Assembly (NCBI GenBank): GCA_903882765.1
Contig: CAIRYE010000401.1
Span: forward strand, 1 to 9,488
Origin: an uncultured Anaerolineae bacterium
Lineage (GTDB): Bacteria; Chloroflexota; Anaerolineae; Anaerolineales; Villigracilaceae
DNA: 9,488 nucleotides
Reading direction: 5' to 3'
The position numbers and the translations under genes are program-made. The first letter of the stretch is position 1; each line of letters starts with the position of its first letter. The notes below the pieces were generated by a model, which did not search any database, had not been told where the DNA came from, and saw only the letters and a program-made list of their open reading frames with translations. Shown one piece after another: positions 5,729 to 9,488 of this stretch.

Positions 5729-7369
5729 CTAAAACCAACCCGGCTCGTTATACACCCCGAAGACACACTTCATCACTCCTACCATCTCGCCAAGTGTGCA
5801 ATAAGCTCGCACCGCCTCCAAGATCGCAGGCATAGTGTTCTCCGCGCCCAAACACGTCAAGCGCAGCCCTTCCAAAGCCTGCTCCGCTCGTTTCGCGTCG
5901 CGGTTGCGCCTCAAAGCTTCCAGCGCTGCCCGCTGCTTTTCATAACCGGCCGGGTCCATTTCCAACAACTGGATGGATGGACGGGAATCATCGTTATAAG
6001 CGTTGACCCCTACGATCACCCGCTCGCCAGCATCGATCTGCCGCTGATAGGTAAATGCCGCGTCGGCGATCTCCCGCTGAAAAAAGCCTTTATCGATAGC
6101 CGGCAATACCCCGCCAAGCCCTTCGATCTTCTTGAAATACTCCTCCGCCTGCGCCTCGATCTGGTTCGTGAGCGCTTCCACATAATACGACCCACCCAAC
6201 GGGTCTATGGTGTTGGTCACACCGCTCTCCTCCGCGATCACTTGCTGGGTTCGCAGCGCTACGGTCACGGCATGTTCCGATGGCAACGCGATCGCTTCAT
6301 CCATGCTGTTGGTGTGCAAGCTTTGCGTACCGCCCAGCACCGCCGCCAGCGCTTGCAAGGCCACCCGCACAATATTGTTCTCAGGTTGGCTGGCAGTGAG
6401 GCTGCAGCCTGCTGTTTGGGTATGAAAGCGCATCAGCCAACTGCGGGGATTCTTCGCGCCAAACTCCTCTCGCATTTTTCTCGCCCAAATTCGCCGTGCC
6501 GCGCGATACTTGGCGATCTCCTCAAAAAGGTCATTGTGGGCGTTGAAGAAAAAGGATAGCCTCGGCGCGAAATCATCGATATTCATCCCTCGCGCCAGCG
6601 CCCAGCGTGTGTACTCCAGCCCATCCGCCAGCGTAAACGCCAGCTCTTGGGCGGCCGTGCTGCCGGCCTCGCGAATATGATACCCGCTGATCGAGATAGT
6701 ATTCCATTGCGGCAAATGCGCTGTACCGTATTCGATGGTATCGGTCACCAACCGCATCGAGGCTTCTGGCGGGAAGATGTATTCTTTTTGGGCAATGAAC
6801 TCTTTCAAAATATCATTCTGAATGGTTCCACGCAATTGCCCAGCACTAACGCCTTTCTTTTCGGCAGCTACAATGTACATCGCCCAAATAATTGATGCCG
6901 GCGAGTTGATGGTCATACTAGTGCTAACTTTATCCATTGGGATCCCATCCAACAGCGCTTCCATATCTTTCAAGGAAGAGATGGCGACACCACACTTGCC
7001 AAACTCACCCTCCGCCTCAGGAGAATCCGTATCCAACCCCATCAGGGTGGGAAGGTCAAAGGCGATCGAGAGGCCAGTTTGGCCTTGTTCTAACAAATAC
7101 TTAAATCGGCGATTGGTCTCTTCGGGAGTGCCAAAGCCGGCGAACATGCGCATGGTCCACAACTTGCTGCGGTATAAACTGGCGTGCACACCACGGGTAT
7201 AAGGGAACTCGCCCGGGTTGACTAGATCTTCAGCATAATCCAACCCCGCCAGATCCTCTGGGGAATACAGCGGCTCTACCAGCTCCGAGGACGTACTCAG
7301 GAACCGTTTCTTTCGCTCCGGTGCCTGCTCAATAGCTTTCTGATACTTTTCATCTTTCCAAGCTGACAT
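5729..7369 (-). CDS. B12-dependent acyl-CoA mutase large subunit (methylmalonyl-/isobutyryl-CoA mutase family)
   Basis: This 546-aa TIM-barrel subunit catalyses a radical carbon-skeleton rearrangement of an acyl-CoA and needs a separate cobalamin-binding small subunit, because no C-terminal DxHxxG domain is present. Conserved stretches include FPYTRG (55-60), WTMRMFAGFG (71-80), GLSIAFDLPTLMG (99-111), GTIQNDILKEF (181-191), SISGYHIREAG (226-236, His231 catalytic), FAPRLSFFFNAH and GGTQSLHTNS. It ends in VFGVYNEPGWF as usual for the large subunit. The two substrate-selecting positions read Phe76 and Gln194, whereas classical methylmalonyl-CoA mutase has Tyr89 and Arg207; Phe/Gln is the isobutyryl-CoA mutase pattern. 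The start is ATG 7367-7369 with AGGAG 7 nt upstream; the longer TTG form would contain that site. No small subunit or MeaB chaperone is adjacent. Confidence 0.95.
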   Translation of the reverse strand: MSAWKDEKYQKAIEQAPERKKRFLSTSSELVEPLYSPEDLAGLDYAEDLVNPGEFPYTRGVHASLYRSKLWTMRMFAGFGTPEETNRRFKYLLEQGQTGLSIAFDLPTLMGLDTDSPEAEGEFGKCGVAISSLKDMEALLDGIPMDKVSTSMTINSPASIIWAMYIVAAEKKGVSAGQLRGTIQNDILKEFIAQKEYIFPPEASMRLVTDTIEYGTAHLPQWNTISISGYHIREAGSTAAQELAFTLADGLEYTRWALARGMNIDDFAPRLSFFFNAHNDLFEEIAKYRAARRIWARKMREEFGAKNPRSWLMRFHTQTAGCSLTASQPENNIVRVALQALAAVLGGTQSLHTNSMDEAIALPSEHAVTVALRTQQVIAEESGVTNTIDPLGGSYYVEALTNQIEAQAEEYFKKIEGLGGVLPAIDKGFFQREIADAAFTYQRQIDAGERVIVGVNAYNDDSRPSIQLLEMDPAGYEKQRAALEALRRNRDAKRAEQALEGLRLTCLGAENTMPAILEAVRAYCTLGEMVGVMKCVFGVYNEPGWF

Positions 7370-7392
7370 GTCCGCTCTCCTCAATATCTTCG

Positions 7393-7421
7393 ATAGTATG
7401 GATAAGTATATCTGTTTTCAA
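7393..7421 (-). promoter_or_regulatory. Candidate promoter of the acyl-CoA mutase gene
   Basis: On the minus strand, TTGAAA (7416-7421) and TACTAT (7393-7398) are 17 bp apart. Initiation would fall near 7386, giving a short leader that contains the AGGAG site. The -10 matches only 4 of 6 positions, so this is a moderate candidate. Confidence 0.42.
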
Positions 7422-7484
7422 CACGGCATTACCATTTGTTTTGCTAATATCAAAACCATCTAAAAAATCATGTCCCGAATCACA

Positions 7485-7517
7485 ATAAAAAAACACTGCC
7501 CTTTTACAAGCAGTGTT
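7485..7517 (-). terminator. Intrinsic terminator of the HAD-family gene
   Basis: Read on the minus strand, AACACTGC (7510-7517) pairs with GCAGTGTT (7492-7499) across a 10-nt loop and is followed by an uninterrupted T run (complement of 7487-7493). It lies about 40 nt after the HAD stop codon and before the mutase promoter, so the two minus-strand genes are separate transcription units. Confidence 0.87.
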
Positions 7518-7558
7518 CACATAATTAGGTCAAGTTATACTAAGGCGGATCCGCGAAA

Positions 7559-8215
7559 TTACCCCGCGACCGCCAACAGATCAAAGTGGGTAAAATCAGG
7601 GCCAGCGCTGATCAAATGCGGCGTGCCGGTCACCTCATTCCGATGCAAGGTAGTAAGAATGGCAACCACATCCATTTCAGCTCGTCGGGCTGCCTCAATG
7701 CCACCCAGGGCATCCTCGAACACCAAACAATTCGCGGGTTCAACACCCAGCATGGCAGCCGCCTTCAAAAAGATGTCAGGGGCGGGCTTTCCGTGCATAA
7801 CATCCTCGCCACCCACCACCGCTTTAAAATAACCGCGGATCTCCAACCCATCCAAAATGAAGGTCAGGTTATCGGGCGGCGCGGCACTGGCCACCGCTAA
7901 TTTGATGCCAAGTTTTGTTGCCTGCTCCAAAAGTTCTATCAAACCAGGCACCGGCTCGATGCAGCAGGAGAAGCTCTCGCGATAGCGGTCTTCCTTTCGG
8001 CGAGTCCAATAGCTAATGTCCTGGTCGGAAAGCTGGTTCCCCAGCATCATTTTCAGGATCTCCTGATTCTTCAAACCAGAGGTACGCCGATGGAACTCGT
8101 CTTGGTCGATCTGCACACCAGCCTCGGCCAAGGTATCTTGCCAGCTTTGGTTGTGCGCCGGCATATTGTGAACGATGGTACCGTCCATATCAAAAATTAA
8201 GGCTTCGTATTTCAT
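7559..8215 (-). CDS. HAD superfamily subfamily IA hydrolase (beta-phosphoglucomutase-like)
   Basis: This 218-aa protein has all four HAD motifs. DMDGT (9-13) contains the nucleophile Asp9 and the acid/base Asp11. Ser110 in VASAA is motif II, Lys143 in HGKPAPDIF is motif III, and FEDALGGIEAA (166-176) provides the acidic metal ligands. Residues 16-90 form a C1 helical cap with the HRRTSGLKNQEI stretch typical of beta-phosphoglucomutase and sugar-phosphate phosphatases, and VPGLIELLEQA precedes the core. It probably acts on a sugar phosphate in the cytoplasm; mutase versus phosphatase cannot be decided by eye. There is no Shine-Dalgarno: TATAAT stands 7 nt upstream of the ATG, so the mRNA is probably leaderless. 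The gene is bounded downstream by a good terminator and is monocistronic. Confidence 0.93.
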   Translation of the reverse strand: MKYEALIFDMDGTIVHNMPAHNQSWQDTLAEAGVQIDQDEFHRRTSGLKNQEILKMMLGNQLSDQDISYWTRRKEDRYRESFSCCIEPVPGLIELLEQATKLGIKLAVASAAPPDNLTFILDGLEIRGYFKAVVGGEDVMHGKPAPDIFLKAAAMLGVEPANCLVFEDALGGIEAARRAEMDVVAILTTLHRNEVTGTPHLISAGPDFTHFDLLAVAG

Positions 8216-8222
8216 GGGTTCT

Positions 8223-8228
8223 ATTATA
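8223..8228 (-). promoter_or_regulatory. -10 element giving a leaderless HAD transcript
   Basis: A perfect TATAAT on the minus strand is followed by 7 nt and then the ATG of the HAD gene, so transcription should start at or within a base or two of the start codon. No good -35 is seen at 16-18 bp upstream. The same TATAATAGAAC string occurs at the promoter of the paralogue pair. Confidence 0.55.
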
Positions 8229-8525
8229 ACCTATGCTAATAACAAAAACCTTCCTCAAAGACGCGGTTGGGTACCAATTTCATCTGGGTAGCTCGTCGCG
8301 CCTTTCCGCTTCCAGGTTTTATTGAGAACCCGGCTAAAGAGAACTACTCGCCCAAAAAAGGCTAAAAATCCCCCCGCCTGCAAGTTGATCGTCGAATGTG
8401 GGAAAATACTACTCGTTCCTCAATAGGCATTCCCATAGCGCGCCAAGCGGTCTAAGCGAGACCCCCTTTGCCCCTCCCCATAAATTGCTTTTCCTAGTGC
8501 CCTTCGTGACTAGTATGATAAAAAC
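8229..8525. other. Gene-free stretch left of the IS110 transposase
   Basis: No convincing coding frame, tRNA or terminator is present. A short hairpin, GGTCT-N5-AGACC, occurs near 8449-8463 without a T tract. An isolated -10-like TATGAT (8514-8519) faces the transposase, and AAATTGCTTT (8482-8491) is complementary to part of the candidate bridge RNA. The left boundary of the insertion element is probably somewhere in the right half of this stretch but cannot be placed without a right end or an empty site. Confidence 0.55.
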
Positions 8526-8725
8526 GATGGCATAACAGAACGATTTGTGTTTTGGAAATAATCCGCCACAAAGCAATTTCGTTGTGCCATCCCTCCTCAA
8601 TAAGGAGTAATATCAAATTAACTTGGCAACCAGAGTGTGAATTGGTCCAATATGAGACCGCCACAAAGCACCGGGTGCCATTTTCACCAACGATTGCGCC
8701 CGAACAGTTGAATGGACACGAGTCC
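8526..8725 (+). ncRNA. Candidate IS110 bridge RNA with two paralogous loop modules
   Basis: Bridge RNAs guide IS110 recombinases by pairing one loop with target DNA and another with donor DNA. Module 1 (8526-8591) has an 11-pair stem, GATGGCATAAC with GTTGTGCCATC, around a large internal loop and an inner helix TTTGTG (8544-8549)/CACAAA (8567-8572). Module 2 (8624-8681) has TGGCA-A-CC pairing with GGTGCCA and an inner GGTC/GACC or TGTG/CACA helix. Both modules share the order TGGCA..CAGA, 23 variable nt, identical CCGCCACAAAGCA (8563-8575 and 8658-8670), a variable 9 or 5 nt, then TGCCAT. A hairpin CTCCT/AGGAG (8593-8607) lies between them, and GGAC/GTCC (8714-8725) follows. Ends and function are inferred; the folds were done by eye. 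Confidence 0.55.
8563..8670 (+). repeat. 13-bp exact direct repeat inside the candidate bridge RNA
   Basis: CCGCCACAAAGCA occurs at 8563-8575 and again at 8658-8670, with starts 95 bp apart. Each copy sits at the same place within one of two similar foldable modules, which suggests an internal duplication of the RNA scaffold rather than a chance repeat. Confidence 0.85.
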
Positions 8726-8777
8726 GCATTTTGCTAGAACGGGTCAATTGGCAATGATACATAAAGGACACGGCAAA

Positions 8778-9488
8778 ATGAAAAATGAATCCGATCTCGT
8801 TTATATAGGTATTGACGTTTCCAAAGCAAGGTTGGATCTTGCGGTTGGTAAGGATGGAGAAAGTTGGAGCGAACCCAACAACAAGGCTGGGATAAAGAAT
8901 GTGATCCTAAAATTTGAGCAGCTTTCCCCAGGAATGATCGTGATCGAATCGACAGGTGGATATGAACAGCTGGTCCTGACCACCCTGCACGATGAAGGGT
9001 TCCCGGTTGTGTTGGTCAATCCTTCGCGTGTGCGAGAATTTGCCAAGGCGATTGGGTTTCTGGCTAAAACCGATAAAATCGATGCCCATCTATTAGCCAT
9101 TTTTGGTGAGGCAACAAAGCCCGAATTGACCCAGTTTATGACCGAAAAGGAAACTCAGCTGTCCGAATGTGCCACCCGACGACGACAATTGATTGATATG
9201 CGCACTATGGAGAGTAATAGGTTGGAAACAGCTCCTGAATCTGTTCAACAAGACATACAACTACATATCCAAATGCTGAACAATAGTGTATCCAAGATGG
9301 AAACCATCATCTACGAGATGATTCAAGCTGACCCTGAAATGAAGGCCAAGGATGAGTTATTGCAAAGCATTCCCGGAATTGGCGCAGTAACGTCTTCTGT
9401 GATTATCTCAGAATTACCTCAATTGGGTAAATGCAATCGAATGGTGATTGCTGCCCTGGTTGGAGTGGCGCCATACAATAACGATAGT
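8778..9488 (+). CDS. IS110-family DEDD transposase/recombinase, N-terminal part (3' end outside window)
   Basis: IS110 recombinases move their element as a circular intermediate, using a RuvC-like DEDD domain together with a serine-containing C-terminal domain and a bridge RNA. The 237 visible residues include YIGIDVSKARLDLAV with Asp13, IESTGGYE with Glu57, and FLAKTDKIDAHLLA with Asp99 and Asp102, which is the complete DEDD set. A charged helical linker (about 125-190) follows, then LLQSIPGIGAVTSSVI and IAALVGVAPYNNDS, the start of the Transposase_20 domain. The window ends at about the point where the catalytic Ser-Gly is expected. ATG 8778 has AAAGGA 9 nt upstream. No frameshift or stop is seen, so the visible part looks functional. 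IS110 versus IS1111 subgroup is not settled, but the long 5' non-coding region favours IS110. Confidence 0.94.
   Translation, partial: MKNESDLVYIGIDVSKARLDLAVGKDGESWSEPNNKAGIKNVILKFEQLSPGMIVIESTGGYEQLVLTTLHDEGFPVVLVNPSRVREFAKAIGFLAKTDKIDAHLLAIFGEATKPELTQFMTEKETQLSECATRRRQLIDMRTMESNRLETAPESVQQDIQLHIQMLNNSVSKMETIIYEMIQADPEMKAKDELLQSIPGIGAVTSSVIISELPQLGKCNRMVIAALVGVAPYNNDS

Larger units (their letters stand above)
8480..9488 (+). mobile_element. IS110-family insertion element, left part (truncated by window end; left edge approximate)
   Basis: The element is called from its DEDD transposase gene and the structured non-coding segment before it. IS110-family elements usually lack terminal inverted repeats and carry a guide (bridge) RNA in a non-coding end, consistent with the long gene-free region here. 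No inverted repeats or target duplications are visible. The left coordinate is only a working estimate (somewhere between about 8475 and 8526), and the right end is outside the window. Confidence 0.6.

Noticed and set aside
7370..7384. TTG-started longer form of the mutase (MRRADMSAW)
   Set aside because: The TTG overlaps the AGGAG ribosome binding site that serves the ATG at 7369.
8409..8600. 63-codon minus-strand frame left of the transposase
   Set aside because: Low-complexity, no recognisable family, and it runs through the candidate bridge RNA stem; more likely non-coding.
8593..8607. CTCCT/AGGAG hairpin as a terminator or as a ribosome binding site
   Set aside because: No T tract follows, and no start codon with an open frame follows the AGGAG; better explained as part of the structured RNA.
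8801..9100. Minus-strand frames within the transposase gene
   Set aside because: Shadow of the plus-strand DEDD transposase; no family features.
1..9488. CRISPR array, tRNA or rRNA genes
   Set aside because: No regularly spaced repeats and no cloverleaf or rRNA-like sequence were seen; the only exact repeat of note is the 13-bp pair near 8563 and 8658.

Overview
The window looks like a chromosomal segment of a Chloroflexota bacterium, probably class Anaerolineae. This rests on the wording of the ribonuclease Z N-terminus and of the acyl-CoA mutase, the mixture of ATG, GTG and TTG starts, and the roughly 50% GC content. It is an inference from protein style, not a database result.

Layout. 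(1) 1-1757, plus strand: the 3' part of a ROK-family sugar kinase, then a double-SIS sugar-phosphate isomerase/deaminase-like gene, closed by a strong intrinsic terminator. The two are spaced as an operon and suggest amino-sugar utilisation. (2) 1848-2765, plus: ribonuclease Z with a TTG start overlapped by a five-codon upstream ORF. (3) 2783-4145, minus: two tandem paralogues of an Api92/YubB-like ferredoxin-fold family of unknown function, the first of which has a good sigma-70 promoter. (4) 4236-5282, minus: a multi-pass acyltransferase-3 membrane protein with a possible operator over its promoter. (5) 5307-5728: gene-free in the normal sense, with a faint decayed-looking reading frame. (6) 5729-7369, minus: the catalytic large subunit of a B12-dependent acyl-CoA mutase. 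It is built like methylmalonyl-CoA mutase but has the Phe/Gln active-site pair of isobutyryl-CoA mutase. (7) 7559-8215, minus: a HAD phosphatase/phosphoglucomutase-like gene that looks leaderless and is followed by its own terminator. (8) 8216-9488: a gene-free stretch leading into an IS110-family (DEDD) transposase that runs off the window.

The most interesting element is the non-coding stretch just upstream of the IS110 transposase (about 8526-8725). It contains two copies of the same stem/internal-loop module: TGGCA..CAGA, 23 variable nt, an identical 13-nt block CCGCCACAAAGCA, a short variable segment, then TGCCAT. Both copies can fold with the TGGCA/TGCCA arms paired. This is the architecture expected of an IS110 bridge RNA with a target-binding and a donor-binding loop. 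I read it as a candidate, previously unannotated bridge RNA.

The genes do not form one pathway. The window is mostly housekeeping and catabolic chromosome, with one mobile element at the right edge and a pair of accessory paralogues in the middle.
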